Counted from the first letter of the stretch, positions 18,486 through 27,750 are shown. The stretch: DNA of 64,000 bases from an uncultured Ectothiorhodospiraceae bacterium (GCA_947259415.1 CAMYMI010000003.1:62001-126000); one strand, 5' to 3'. Program-made: numbers and translations. The notes: generated from the sequence alone by a model not told the origin.

Positions 18486-19717
18486 TGATAAATCCTGGCT
18501 TCCGGAATAGGAACGATGAACTGGCCACCCCACTCCCTGATGTAGGAAAGCTGGTCCATGATCTCGTTCTTCAGATTCCACGGCAATATCAAAACATAAT
18601 CCGGTCTGGTCTTCTTTATCCTGTCAGGATGAAAAATAGGAATATGAACCCCGGGCATATACAGTCCCTGTTTTTGTGTATTTATATCGACTGTGTAATC
18701 GAGGAAATCCGAACGGATTCCCATATAGTTCAGCAAAACACACCCTTTACCGGGCGCCCCATAGCCTGCAATAGTTTTCCCTTCGTTCTTTATTTGTATC
18801 AATAACTCAAGCAACTTGCGCTTGGTACTTTGCGCTTTTTCTGAGAAAGATGAATAAGTAACCAACGCAGTCAAGCCAGCCGCCTGCTCTTTTTCTCTCA
18901 TTGTTGAGATATTTTCTGATGTTATTTTTGTCGCATCGGTGTCATGGCCTGCAAAGATGCGTATCGAACCCCCATGCGTAGGGAATTCTTCAACGTCAAA
19001 GATATTCAGGCAGTGCGCCCTGAATATCTTCTCGACTGCAGTAAAAGAAATATACGAACAATGCTCATGAAATACTTGGTCAAACTGGTTTTCCCCCATC
19101 GTTTGTAACAAATGCGGAAATTCCATTGTAATGATGCCTTCTGGTGCTAGCAGAATCTTCATGCCAGCTACAAAGTCGTTAATATCGGGCACATGGGCCA
19201 GTACATTGTTGCCCAGTAACAAATCAGCCTTAATACCTCCGTCAAGCACTTCTTCTGCTGTCTTGACACCGAAGAATTTATTCAAGGTAGGAATGCCTTT
19301 CTCCAGAGAGATCTTTGCTATATTGCTTGCCGGTTCGATACCCAGAACCGGTATATCTTTCTCCATGAAATACTGGAGCAGGTAACCATCATTACTGGCG
19401 ATCTCGACTATTTGACTGTTTCTGTCAAAGCCAAACCTCTGCACCATATAGTCAACATAAGTTTGTATATGGATTAACCAGCTTTCTGAACAGGACGAAA
19501 GATAGGGATAGTCGCCAAATATCTCCTCCGGCGATTGCATCTCGGGCAACTGGACAAGCAGGCATTTCTTACATACATAGGCATGTAATGGATAGAATGG
19601 CTCTGATTTCTGTAGCTCCTGTTCAGACAGATAGGCGCTGACCATCGGTGCCATACCAAGATCTACAAAGGTATGCTCCAGTCGGTTTTTACAGAAATTA
19701 CATACAGGCTTGTTCAT
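18482..19717 (-). CDS. NDP-hexose C-methyltransferase (zinc-finger type, TylCIII/NovU-like)
   Basis: SAM-dependent C-methyltransferase of 411 residues. The N-terminal zinc domain has CNFC (6-9) and a second CxxC (VCKKC, near 50-53). The SAM-binding VEIASNDGYLL is the variant motif of this family, followed by the C-terminal domain with ISGYGAPGKG-like IAGYGAPGKGCVLLNY. Family members such as TylC3 and CloU methylate C3 or C5 of 4-keto-6-deoxy sugar nucleotides. Here it lies between CDP-glucose 4,6-dehydratase and an epimerase, overlapping both by 4 bases. A 3-C-methyl CDP-6-deoxyhexose is the likely product. Confidence 0.87.
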   Translation of the reverse strand: MNKPVCNFCKNRLEHTFVDLGMAPMVSAYLSEQELQKSEPFYPLHAYVCKKCLLVQLPEMQSPEEIFGDYPYLSSCSESWLIHIQTYVDYMVQRFGFDRNSQIVEIASNDGYLLQYFMEKDIPVLGIEPASNIAKISLEKGIPTLNKFFGVKTAEEVLDGGIKADLLLGNNVLAHVPDINDFVAGMKILLAPEGIITMEFPHLLQTMGENQFDQVFHEHCSYISFTAVEKIFRAHCLNIFDVEEFPTHGGSIRIFAGHDTDATKITSENISTMREKEQAAGLTALVTYSSFSEKAQSTKRKLLELLIQIKNEGKTIAGYGAPGKGCVLLNYMGIRSDFLDYTVDINTQKQGLYMPGVHIPIFHPDRIKKTRPDYVLILPWNLKNEIMDQLSYIREWGGQFIVPIPEARIYQ

Positions 19718-20796
19718 ATTTTTTCTTCACAAAGATTCTCATAACGTCTTATTTGGTTTTCCGTCAGGTCTCTCATATCCGCGTTCCTGGCAGATGACTG
19801 ATACCACTCAACAATCCAGTCCATGATCGTTTCAATAGAAAGGCGTGGATGCCAGTCCAGAAGGCTTTTTGACTTGGTGCAGTCCAGTTTGAGGAAATGA
19901 TCTTCATGCGGATGTGGCCCTGAATCGACTTCCCAGCTTGCGTTTCCCTCCCAGAGCGTTGTCAAACGTTCAACCAGCCATGAGACAGGTTTTATTTCTT
20001 CAATATCCGGCCCGAAGTTCCACGCACCGGTATACTCAGGGCCGCTTTCCCACAGCCTCTCAGCCAGCTCAAGGTAACCCCGGAGGGGTTCCAGGACAAA
20101 CTGCCATGGCCTTATCGCACCCGGCCGGCGAATCAACACCGGTTTGCCACTTTGTATTGCCTTGATTGTATCCGGAACAAGTCTGTCTTCCGACCAGTCA
20201 CCACCACCAACCACATTACCAGCACGTGTGCTCGCGACTGCTACACCATGTTGAGGATAGTTCTGCTCATTGAAATACGAATCACGGTATGCGCTAATCA
20301 GAAGCTCGGCACAGCCCTTGCTGCTCGAATATGGGTCGTGACCACCCATTCTGTCGTTTTCACGGTAGCCCCATACCCACTCAAGATTCTCATAGCATTT
20401 ATCACTGGTAATAAGGACCACGACTCGCACAGATGGGTTGCGCCGCACTGCTTCAAGCACGTTCATGGTTCCGATTATATTGGTAGTATATGTCGTTACA
20501 GGATCCGCATAAGACTTGCGCACAAGCGCCTGCGCTGCCATGTGTATAATTATCTCTGGCTGATGCTTGGCCACTACATCATTAAGACGGTCAGAATCCC
20601 GAACATCAGACTCAATAGAGGTCATTCCTTCTGCTATATTTGCGTCCCTGAACATCGATGGCTCAGTATGCGGTGGTAACGCGTAACCGACGACATCCGC
20701 ACCCAACATCTGGAGCCAGGCTGACAGCCAACTCCCTTTGAAGCCCGTGTGTCCGGTTATAAGAACTTTTTTCCCATTCCAGAATTCCCTGTTCAT
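19714..20796 (-). CDS. rfbG: CDP-glucose 4,6-dehydratase
   Basis: Extended SDR converting CDP-D-glucose to CDP-4-keto-6-deoxy-D-glucose. Starting at MNREFWNGKKVLITG (20796) the protein has 360 residues, with TGHTGFKGSW as the NAD motif (Lys-containing, typical of RfbG), TSDKCYEN and the active-site YSSSKGCAE. The longer open frame, starting at 20919, extends back into rfbF and was rejected. The start lies one base after the rfbF stop (TGA-T-ATG). It overlaps the methyltransferase by 4 bases. RfbG is identified by its strong resemblance and adjacent RfbF. Confidence 0.93.
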   Translation of the reverse strand: MNREFWNGKKVLITGHTGFKGSWLSAWLQMLGADVVGYALPPHTEPSMFRDANIAEGMTSIESDVRDSDRLNDVVAKHQPEIIIHMAAQALVRKSYADPVTTYTTNIIGTMNVLEAVRRNPSVRVVVLITSDKCYENLEWVWGYRENDRMGGHDPYSSSKGCAELLISAYRDSYFNEQNYPQHGVAVASTRAGNVVGGGDWSEDRLVPDTIKAIQSGKPVLIRRPGAIRPWQFVLEPLRGYLELAERLWESGPEYTGAWNFGPDIEEIKPVSWLVERLTTLWEGNASWEVDSGPHPHEDHFLKLDCTKSKSLLDWHPRLSIETIMDWIVEWYQSSARNADMRDLTENQIRRYENLCEEKI

Positions 20797-20797
20797 A

Positions 20798-21568
20798 TCA
20801 TTTCCAGCATTTCCACGGCGCCTCGCCAGCATTCCAAATCGCTTCCAAATAATTCTTATCCCGCAGTGTATCCATGCACTGCCAGAAACCCTTGTGAAAT
20901 AGTGCAGATAATTGCCCATCCTCAGCCAGACGTTTCAGTGGCGTATGCTCGAAATGGGTCTTATCTGACTCGATATAATCGATAACTTTTGGTGATAACA
21001 CGAAGAATCCGCCATTAATCCAACTACCACCATTAGATGGTTTTTCACGGAATTTTACAATCCTGTTTTCATTGAACGTCAAGACTCCATATTTTGATTC
21101 AGGCTGAATAGCGGTCAGCGTGGCCAATGTCCCTTCCTGGCTGTGTCTTTCGATCAACGAATCAATGTTCACATCACTGACACCATCACCATAGGTAAAA
21201 CAAAAGTCCTCATCATCCAGGTAACCCCTGATGCGCCTCAGACGCCCTCCGGTACCACTATTCTCGCCCGTATCAACCAGTGTGATTTTCCATGGTTCAG
21301 ATCTCTTCTGGTGAACAATCATATTGTTCTTTTCAATATCGAACGTTACATCTGAATTATGAAGGAAATAATTTGCAAAATATTCCTTAATGACATATCC
21401 CATATACCCAAGACATACAATGAACTCATTTATGCCATACGCAGAATACATCTTCATGATATGCCAAAGAATCGGCTTCCCTCCGATCTCAACCATTGGT
21501 TTGGGCCGCAGTGTTGTTTCTTCCGAGAGTCGCGTGCCCAGGCCACCTGCAAGAATAACTACTTTCAT
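20798..21568 (-). CDS. rfbF: Glucose-1-phosphate cytidylyltransferase
   Basis: Makes CDP-glucose from CTP and glucose 1-phosphate, the entry step of CDP-6-deoxysugar synthesis. The 256-residue protein opens with the nucleotidyltransferase signature VILAGGLGTRLSEET and has RPKPMVEIGGKPILWH, YGDGVSDV (metal-binding Asp) and the family's INGGFFV. Ribosome site TCTGGAGCG precedes the ATG. It heads the five-gene overlapping run rfbF-rfbG-CMT-epimerase-SDR plus flavoprotein. No rfbH dehydrase is present, so the pathway is not the 3,6-dideoxy (abequose-type) one. Confidence 0.94.
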   Translation of the reverse strand: MKVVILAGGLGTRLSEETTLRPKPMVEIGGKPILWHIMKMYSAYGINEFIVCLGYMGYVIKEYFANYFLHNSDVTFDIEKNNMIVHQKRSEPWKITLVDTGENSGTGGRLRRIRGYLDDEDFCFTYGDGVSDVNIDSLIERHSQEGTLATLTAIQPESKYGVLTFNENRIVKFREKPSNGGSWINGGFFVLSPKVIDYIESDKTHFEHTPLKRLAEDGQLSALFHKGFWQCMDTLRDKNYLEAIWNAGEAPWKCWK

Positions 21569-21596
21569 CTAGCGCTCCAGAATAACTGTTAATCAT

Positions 21597-21937
21597 TTAA
21601 ATCTTTCACAATACACAATGAGACAATAGGACGTTTCTTCAGGTAATGTTCGCACATCACCTATTTCCTCTTTAAAAAAACCATTTTAACTGTAGACCGG
21701 AATTCCTTGCTAGGATCATCAATGTTTCAGCATCCCATCAATCTCTACTTCATCGACAAGTAATCCGGATTCTTTATCAGATATTGGTTCTTTAATCCAG
21801 CATACCTTCGCATCTCCCAGGATTGGAAAGATGTCGCCTGATTCTTTTGTTGCACGCAGGACATTATCCTGGATCAGATTGCACTTAGTTGACAGGTTGC
21901 TAGTAAGTCCACTTAATGGGATCGTAACTATTGTCAA
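21597..21937 (-). pseudogene. Decayed reading frame upstream of rfbF
   Basis: One minus-strand frame can be followed from about 21937 (VTIPLSGLTSNLS...) through four stop codons near 21717, 21714, 21708 and 21687 to a TGA at 21597, ending NGFFKEEIGDVRTLPEE and a short tail. Each fragment reads like protein, but no family was recognised. This suggests a dead gene; chance open frames in AT-rich DNA remain possible. Confidence 0.4.
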
Positions 21938-21988
21938 TCAATTGTTCCAAACCCATCCGCACTGTAATTACTATAAAGAATAAAAGCA

Positions 21989-22171
21989 CTACTCTCTAAA
22001 GTCCATGGTTATTGAGCAACCGTTCGACTTGCTTTTCGCCCCAAAAGATATTCCCCCGAAAATCGAGGTACTCAGAAGTAGTAATTCGGCATAGGGTATG
22101 ATTTTATATACTACGTGACAAAATTGTAATACTTTATCGTGAGACAGATATTCAGCATTCTCAAGACCCAT
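21989..22171 (-). other. Short unassigned open frame in the decay zone
   Basis: A 60-codon minus-strand frame (MGLENAEYLSHDKVLQF...) with no recognised family and no ribosome site. It may belong to the same decayed gene as the frame at 21597-21937, in a different phase. Not offered as a functional gene. Confidence 0.25.
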
Positions 22172-22220
22172 GAGGCTGACTTTCCGTTCACATAGCCATG
22201 TAGAAACTATAAACCTCTAA

Positions 22221-22700
22221 TTATTTGTTGTTCACACAATTAGAGTCTACCACCGAGTTTCGGATTGCCAAGTATTCCTGGAAAGTCAGGCTATCCGGCG
22301 AATCATGCGATCGCTTATCATTGTACTTCCGGATCCGGTTTTCAGTGAATTCTCAGACCTCATTATAAGTATCGAAACACGTATAAACTGAGTTTCTCAT
22401 CCCGATCGGGGCAGTTAAGGCGCCCTATGCAGGTGTTCTGCGTCAGCTTGCCCGGCATGTTATTTTATAGTTCAATATTTTGATCCTCGACCCATTCAGT
22501 GAGCATAGCCGATATAAACTTCGGACTATTACCTATTCGCAGCTTATTGGGATAGCTATTCCAAGCCACGATTAGTTGCAAAAGCATAATTACCCGCAGT
22601 CCGGGCAGATTAAGGTCAACCTCAGGCGTGGGAACGGAGGCTACAAAACAGGGGGTCACTCAAGGAGTCCATTGACTATTGTGGATAACGGTAGTAGGCA
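22221..22700 (-). pseudogene. IS3-family transposase (OrfB) remnant
   Basis: Joining three frames gives a clear IS3-type integrase C-terminal half. The pieces are SMDSLSD (first catalytic Asp, preceded by a Trp-to-stop change), EVDLNLPGLRVI, LRIGNSPKFISAMLTEW (normally R-D-N-G-P-E-F), MPGKLTQNTCIGRLN (normally PGKPTQNAYIERFN), and NEV-EFTENRIRKYND ending with LTFQEYLAIRN. Stops, frame changes and an internal deletion of roughly 14 residues are visible. The second catalytic Asp and the final Glu are both Gly. No OrfA or clear terminal inverted repeats remain. The element is dead and old. Boundaries upstream of 22659 are approximate. Confidence 0.8.
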
Positions 22701-22931
22701 TGACCAGTGTGTCCGGATACTAACTTGACAATCGCTTCACGCCACAACGTCATTTATTCAGATTCGGCAGGCAATACACATGGTGAACACGCTTGTTGTA
22801 CAAATACTATTCAGTAGTCACCATCAGTTCTTTATAGCAATTTACAGTCTTATTTTCGCGCGATGATTTAGTAGACCACTTCACTCTGTATCAAGAAGTA
22901 TGAATCACGCAAGTGTCAAACATATTATATA

Positions 22932-23873
22932 TTATATAACAAAGCGGCTATGGAGTTCCATTACGCGCCTACGAAGTGATAACCGTCTACGGAGCTCATC
23001 TGTGCGCATACGAATAGATTTCTTCGCGGTATAGTAGTTTGGAATATACTGTTTAGCACCACCTTGGAAGTGCACACCGTGCACCCTGATCGGGTTATTT
23101 GGAGCCTCAGCCTTATAAAACACAGGTTGCGATTCGTCAATAAAGGCTATTTTTTTCAACCCATCCTCCATAACATACTCATTAACGAATTTGTTCATGC
23201 TGGAACTTACGTTACTATCGAATACAGTCCCTCGTTTTTCTGCAGCATAATTGGTAATGGAAGACATATTTTCTCTCCAAAATAAGTACAAGGTCGTCAT
23301 GTCACAAATACCACCGGATGTACCAGTGTCACTATGCCATGCCCATTTTTCTTTATACTTGGCGTGGTAGTGCGGATCCTCATAGGTATTTATCACGAAG
23401 TCGCAGAATCGCTCCAGATAACTGATATTCCAATAACTCATATGACCAGAAACACACCACGTATACGACTCATGGTGCTGATCTGGGATGATAAGTGCAC
23501 AACCGGACGAGTCGTTATGAATACGCTGTATTTCATTAATTGAGCTGTACAACAAAACATCCGAGTCGACATGTAACACATTGTCGATGCTCTCACGTCG
23601 CATGTGCTCAAGGAGATAAAACCATCGCAGAAAACATAATTCCTCGAAACTATGCGGGTTGCTCGACATATGCTCATAGCAATTCAGAAACCGTTCTGCT
23701 TTAGTATTTTGCAATGAGTCCAACTGTACAATCCCAGCGCCGCTTTGCTTTGTATCACCCAGTAGCACAATTGGGCACTCTGACCGATTTACATATGCTG
23801 CTTGTCGAATCACATATGGGAGATACCAGCTATTGCCACGATGAATAAATACAATTTGGATCGACTGGGACAT
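22932..23873 (-). CDS. Putative GT-A-type glycosyltransferase
   Basis: The 313-residue protein has a nucleotide-diphospho-sugar transferase layout. It begins with a beta-strand start (IQIVFIHRGNSWYLPYVI), has a DxD-type metal/nucleotide motif in VLHVDSDVLLY (about 100-105), and ends its core with VHGVHFQGGAKQYIPNYY. No signal peptide or membrane helix is apparent, so it is probably a cytoplasmic polysaccharide-assembly enzyme. The family could not be named and no donor or acceptor can be assigned. It lies just downstream of the DUF5672-type gene and just upstream of the transposon debris. Confidence 0.75.
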   Translation of the reverse strand: MSQSIQIVFIHRGNSWYLPYVIRQAAYVNRSECPIVLLGDTKQSGAGIVQLDSLQNTKAERFLNCYEHMSSNPHSFEELCFLRWFYLLEHMRRESIDNVLHVDSDVLLYSSINEIQRIHNDSSGCALIIPDQHHESYTWCVSGHMSYWNISYLERFCDFVINTYEDPHYHAKYKEKWAWHSDTGTSGGICDMTTLYLFWRENMSSITNYAAEKRGTVFDSNVSSSMNKFVNEYVMEDGLKKIAFIDESQPVFYKAEAPNNPIRVHGVHFQGGAKQYIPNYYTAKKSIRMRTDELRRRLSLRRRVMELHSRFVI

Positions 23874-24046
23874 TATTATTTCTTACCTGATTAACATTCG
23901 TCGAGGAATCCGATCGTGAATAAACGTATATATTGCAGAATACTACGGGTTAGTATCTCTATGATCACTGATGCCAATCACGATAAAACCGCAAAGTAAG
24001 AATGGCGCGTCTTTCGGAAATTTAGGTGGTATAGAAAATAATCCAT

Positions 24047-24877
24047 CTACTTTAGTAGATAGGGCTCCCAAAATGACTTGTCATAGCGCTCCCAGGCATG
24101 GCATCCGAAGGGTAGCTCATGGTTATTCAGCTCGAAGCAATACCTCGGGACAATCTCAAACGCGAATTTTAGTGCCTCTTTTACCTCAGGTACCAGAAAA
24201 TCCGGATAGTAATGGCTAGCTCTATCTATCAGGAACAGTTCCTCTGGCTGTGTCCAGCGATCCAGCTCAAAGCGTACATTGTTGAATCGATGCGAATACA
24301 TCAACAAACGCTTAGGTAAATTCAGTAGGCGCTGTGATAGTGGTTTGTGCGCATGCCTCGATGTCCAGTACTCCCCCGGCTCCAATGCATATATAGTAGA
24401 ATCAAATATCTTCAAAAACGTGCTAACTTTTTTCAATGAAAAGCCACTATTACCAACCTTACCCTCATATACCATACCGGCATTGGGTGAGTTCGGATGT
24501 TTGACCCAAGGTGCGCCAATGAAATCATAATCCCTGTTACACCATTGCTCCAGCTGATCTGAAAACACCAGTGCATCGAGGTGATATGTGAGAATGTACT
24601 TGTATTCAGCAAATGCTTGGTAGTACTCAGATGAGAACAACATCTGTTTATGTGCGTCCACACTCCCGAAATAATCATCGTTGAAAGGTTTGTTCATCAA
24701 GCCCGGTAATTCAAACTTCAAGCTCTCGGGAATTAGCAGATATTTATCATATTTACCAAGATAGTGATTCAGGTGCCGCAGAGATACCGCTTCTGCAGGT
24801 GTTATATATGCCCGATTGGAATGGGCTACAACAATTGCTACCAGCTTATCAGGTTCTTGTTCAGTATTGTTCCTCAT
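24047..24877 (-). CDS. DUF5672-family putative glycosyltransferase
   Basis: The 276-residue protein shows the DUF5672 pattern: a strand start LVAIVVAHSN, LTYHLDALVFSD, DFIGAPW, VGNSGFSLKK and the near-C-terminal LPFGCHAWERYDKSFW. DUF5672 proteins are found in polysaccharide clusters and are thought to be GT-A-like transferases, but few are characterised. The gene begins 12 bases after wzt, so it is probably cotranscribed with the exporter genes. Function beyond polysaccharide assembly is unknown. Confidence 0.8.
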   Translation of the reverse strand: MRNNTEQEPDKLVAIVVAHSNRAYITPAEAVSLRHLNHYLGKYDKYLLIPESLKFELPGLMNKPFNDDYFGSVDAHKQMLFSSEYYQAFAEYKYILTYHLDALVFSDQLEQWCNRDYDFIGAPWVKHPNSPNAGMVYEGKVGNSGFSLKKVSTFLKIFDSTIYALEPGEYWTSRHAHKPLSQRLLNLPKRLLMYSHRFNNVRFELDRWTQPEELFLIDRASHYYPDFLVPEVKEALKFAFEIVPRYCFELNNHELPFGCHAWERYDKSFWEPYLLK

Positions 24878-24889
24878 TGATATCGTTAC

Positions 24890-26212
24890 TCATGGCCTAT
24901 CCTGGCTCAACCGCCAGCCGTGATCGACAAGTACATTCTTTCCTCCCCAGCCATCAGGGTATAGCCGCCCAGTACCATAATAATCTCCATCAATTACTTG
25001 CATCTCCGCCGCATCATGTACCCAGTCCTGGACTTCCTTGCCAACCTCAAGGAAAGTAGTGATGTAATAAGTACCCAAGCTAAGCGGTAGTCTTGGTATA
25101 ATAAAATCAAGATAACCGTTTCCTGATAGATTTAGCTGATCCTTTTTTACTAGAGATGTATCAAGTAATATATACGGAATTCCATCTTTCATTATCACTG
25201 CACTGACTCTTGTATTTCTGAATAACTTATTTGCGAAGGATGTGTAGTGCATGCGTATGACTAGTTCACTACCAGACATCGGGTTATGTATATTTTCTTC
25301 CTTTTTATTTAGAAGTTCCAAGTTCATAATCTTTATATCGCCGATACCATTTCGGTCAGTGCGCTCACATAGTGGCGTTTTTGCCGTTTTCGTGACAGAT
25401 GACAGGTAATATTCAATTACACTACCACACTCCCCGGTTTTCACAATCTGACCTTCTTCTAGATAAATTGCTTTGCTGCATAGATTTGAAACCGCAGCCA
25501 TATTATGGCTGACAAACAATACGGTTCGTCCTCCCATTGTCGCATCCTGCATTTTCCCTATACACTTTTCCTGGAATGCGGCATCACCAACAGCCAACAC
25601 CTCGTCAACAATGAGAATTTCAGGATCCAGATGCGCTGCCACAGCAAACGCCAGCCTTACCATCATACCGCTTGAATACCGTTTGACTGGTGTGTTTATG
25701 AATCGCTCAACGCCAGCGAACTCGACAATCTCATCGAATTTACTGTCCACCTCGATCTTTTTCATGCCAAGTATGGTGCCATTCAAATAAACATTTTCTC
25801 GGCCGGTCAACTCGGGATGAAAACCGGTTCCAACTTCTAGAAGACTGGAAATTCTTCCTTTTACTTCTATATTGCCATGTGTCGGATGTGTGATACGAGA
25901 CAACACCTTCAGCAATGTAGATTTACCGGCACCGTTTCTTCCAATAATGCCTATAGCATCGCCACGTTTAACATCAAATGAAACATCTCTAAGTGCCCAG
26001 AGAATTCCTGAATCATTTTTTGATGAAACTGTGCCATCCGATATCACATCATCAAAGTTGTACAAAGAACGGTATTTCCTGTAATTACTCACTGGCTGCT
26101 TAAGAAAGCCAAGTACTGCTCCTCCAAATGTATCACTCATGTCGTCAAGGGTACCGATACGGTACAGCTTGCTTAAGCCCTGTACCCTTATTGCATAATT
26201 ATCCGCCTGCAT
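24890..26212 (-). CDS. wzt: Polysaccharide ABC exporter ATPase with carbohydrate-binding tail (Wzt)
   Basis: ATP-binding subunit of an O-antigen-type ABC exporter, 440 residues. The nucleotide-binding domain has Walker A GRNGAGKS (91-98), the signature YSSGMMVRL, and Walker B EILIVDEVLAVGD. The C-terminal part (about 280-440) is a beta-rich Wzt-C-type domain (LELLNKKEENIHNP, LPLSLGTYYITTFLEV). In characterised systems this domain binds the modified non-reducing end of the finished glycan and gates export. A terminal modification, for example methylation, is thus expected on this polymer. It pairs with wzm upstream. Confidence 0.93.
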   Translation of the reverse strand: MQADNYAIRVQGLSKLYRIGTLDDMSDTFGGAVLGFLKQPVSNYRKYRSLYNFDDVISDGTVSSKNDSGILWALRDVSFDVKRGDAIGIIGRNGAGKSTLLKVLSRITHPTHGNIEVKGRISSLLEVGTGFHPELTGRENVYLNGTILGMKKIEVDSKFDEIVEFAGVERFINTPVKRYSSGMMVRLAFAVAAHLDPEILIVDEVLAVGDAAFQEKCIGKMQDATMGGRTVLFVSHNMAAVSNLCSKAIYLEEGQIVKTGECGSVIEYYLSSVTKTAKTPLCERTDRNGIGDIKIMNLELLNKKEENIHNPMSGSELVIRMHYTSFANKLFRNTRVSAVIMKDGIPYILLDTSLVKKDQLNLSGNGYLDFIIPRLPLSLGTYYITTFLEVGKEVQDWVHDAAEMQVIDGDYYGTGRLYPDGWGGKNVLVDHGWRLSQDRP

Positions 26213-26276
26213 CGAAATGCTCCGAAAGGAATTCTAAGATAGTGTGGATCATGAAATAATCAAAGCAGGCCATACC

Positions 26277-27116
26277 CTATATCACATCAACAAAATAATG
26301 TTCTGTATGTTTGAAGTACAGTGCACCAGTCACTAGGATAACCATTGCGGTTATTAGACTCGGTATAATGAAATGCCAATCCAGTACCCCACCCAGCAGG
26401 CAAACCCTGAATCCCTCAATTACACCAACCAGTGGATTCAATGAATATATAAACTTATATTCATCTGGAATACTGGATACAGCATAAATAACCGGGGCGG
26501 TATACATCAGCATCCTGATAACGAATTGCATGGCGAATTTAACGTCTCTGAAACGTATTGCCAATGATGACAACCATAAACCAACGCCCAGTGGGACAAT
26601 AATCATGAAGACAACAAACAGGGGCAGATAGAGCAAATTCATTCCTGGCACAATTCTATAATACGCCAGGACTGCGACAATAATCAGAACTGAAATTACG
26701 AAATCAAGCAGCTTCGAAAAAATTGATGTAAGTGGATAGATAACACGCGGAAAATATACTTTGCCGAGCATGGTTTGGTTAGTTACAAGGCTCAAACTTG
26801 AATCAGACATTGCTGTAGACATATATGTCCATGGAATTATCGCTACTGTTGAAAATAGGAAATAAGGGACTCCATCAGTCGGTAGATTCGCCACCTTTCC
26901 GAAGATAATGGTGAACAGAACAATCTGAATCAATGGCTGCAATATCGCCCATGAAAATCCCATTATTGTTTGCGCATACAACACTTTGATGTCGCGCCAT
27001 ATTAAAAAATACAATAAATCCCGATACTCAATAAGTTCATTTATATTGAGAAAGTGCCATCCTATTGCTGGACGTATAATTGTAGTCCGTTCCTGTATGT
27101 CCTGATGGTTTTTCAT
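26277..27116 (-). CDS. wzm: Polysaccharide ABC exporter permease (Wzm)
   Basis: ABC-2-type inner-membrane permease of 279 residues with about six membrane spans. The motif YFLIWRDIKVLYAQTIMGFSWAILQPL is the Wzm/TagG signature region, followed by FLFSTVAIIPWTYM and a C-terminal LITAMVILVTGALYFKH. With Wzt (64 bases downstream) it would move lipid-linked polysaccharide across the inner membrane. No ribosome site is obvious and the predicted promoter lies very close to the ATG. Confidence 0.94.
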   Translation of the reverse strand: MKNHQDIQERTTIIRPAIGWHFLNINELIEYRDLLYFLIWRDIKVLYAQTIMGFSWAILQPLIQIVLFTIIFGKVANLPTDGVPYFLFSTVAIIPWTYMSTAMSDSSLSLVTNQTMLGKVYFPRVIYPLTSIFSKLLDFVISVLIIVAVLAYYRIVPGMNLLYLPLFVVFMIIVPLGVGLWLSSLAIRFRDVKFAMQFVIRMLMYTAPVIYAVSSIPDEYKFIYSLNPLVGVIEGFRVCLLGGVLDWHFIIPSLITAMVILVTGALYFKHTEHYFVDVI

Positions 27117-27750
27117 ATGTCTTAATGAATATAATTACTTAATTCGTGTATTTTCAAGGCTATTATTAATGGTCACTCATAAGATATTCAGTGCGATACC
27201 CTTATCTGAATCGATTTATTTCCGGAGAGATGAATACAATGATGAACATGGAAGTATTCACATCTATAAAAATTCAGCAATGCCAAGACGTACATATCTA
27301 TCATCTGTGATGATACTAGGTATCTATATATTTATAACCTTGAAACATTGTTATCTACTCTTATTCACTATACTTACACAATCTAGATATTAACTAGCCA
27401 TCACACATGATTAAACATTAGTAATTTCATTTGCATCTAAGCAACAACGATAGTTGCACTGAAATTTTCAGTCATTAATTATGTTTGTTAAATTCTACGT
27501 ATTAATAAATAAGACGACTGTTAAGTACTTACTAGTGGTCTGTTGTCATGTTTTAAAATTAATAGTATTTGCCAAGTATTTAATAACACCAATTACCTTT
27601 ACCGCGAAGCTTGCTGTCTTGTCTAAAACAAACCCGATTTATAATAATGAAATCATGCCTCAATAAATATTCGGAATTTTTTCATATCTCTCCAAATAAC
27701 AATATCTTATTGCAATATTATGTTACCACAGAAAATATTTCACAAGACTG
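27117..27750. other. AT-rich intergenic stretch, no gene recognised
   Basis: These 634 bases between wzm and the upstream glycosyltransferase gene are very AT-rich. Two short plus-strand open frames (27169-27393 and 27481-27666) have no recognisable motif, ribosome site or protein-like composition. No repeat, tRNA or insertion sequence was seen. It may be a silent scar or a promoter region for the exporter genes. Confidence 0.5.
27128..27157 (-). promoter_or_regulatory. Possible promoter of wzm-wzt
   Basis: On the minus strand TTGAAA (27152-27157), an 18-base spacer and TATATT (27128-27133) stand just before the wzm ATG. This would give a nearly leaderless transcript. In such AT-rich DNA chance matches are common. 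Confidence 0.35.

Larger units (their letters stand above)
21569..22931. other. Gene-free decay zone inside the polysaccharide island
   Basis: This 1.36-kb stretch holds the IS3-family remnant (22221 to about 22700) and broken frames at 21597-22171; nothing in it looks functional. It separates the CDP-sugar cassette from the glycosyltransferase and exporter genes, and is a likely site of past rearrangement. A promoter for rfbF should lie near its left end but none was convincing. Confidence 0.6.

Noticed and set aside
17949-18581. Longer N-terminus for the RmlC-like protein
   Set aside because: The extra 32 codons overlap the methyltransferase gene and are not RmlC-like; GTG 18485 fits better.
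27169-27666. Two short plus-strand open frames in AT-rich DNA
   Set aside because: No ribosome site, no motif and no protein-like composition.
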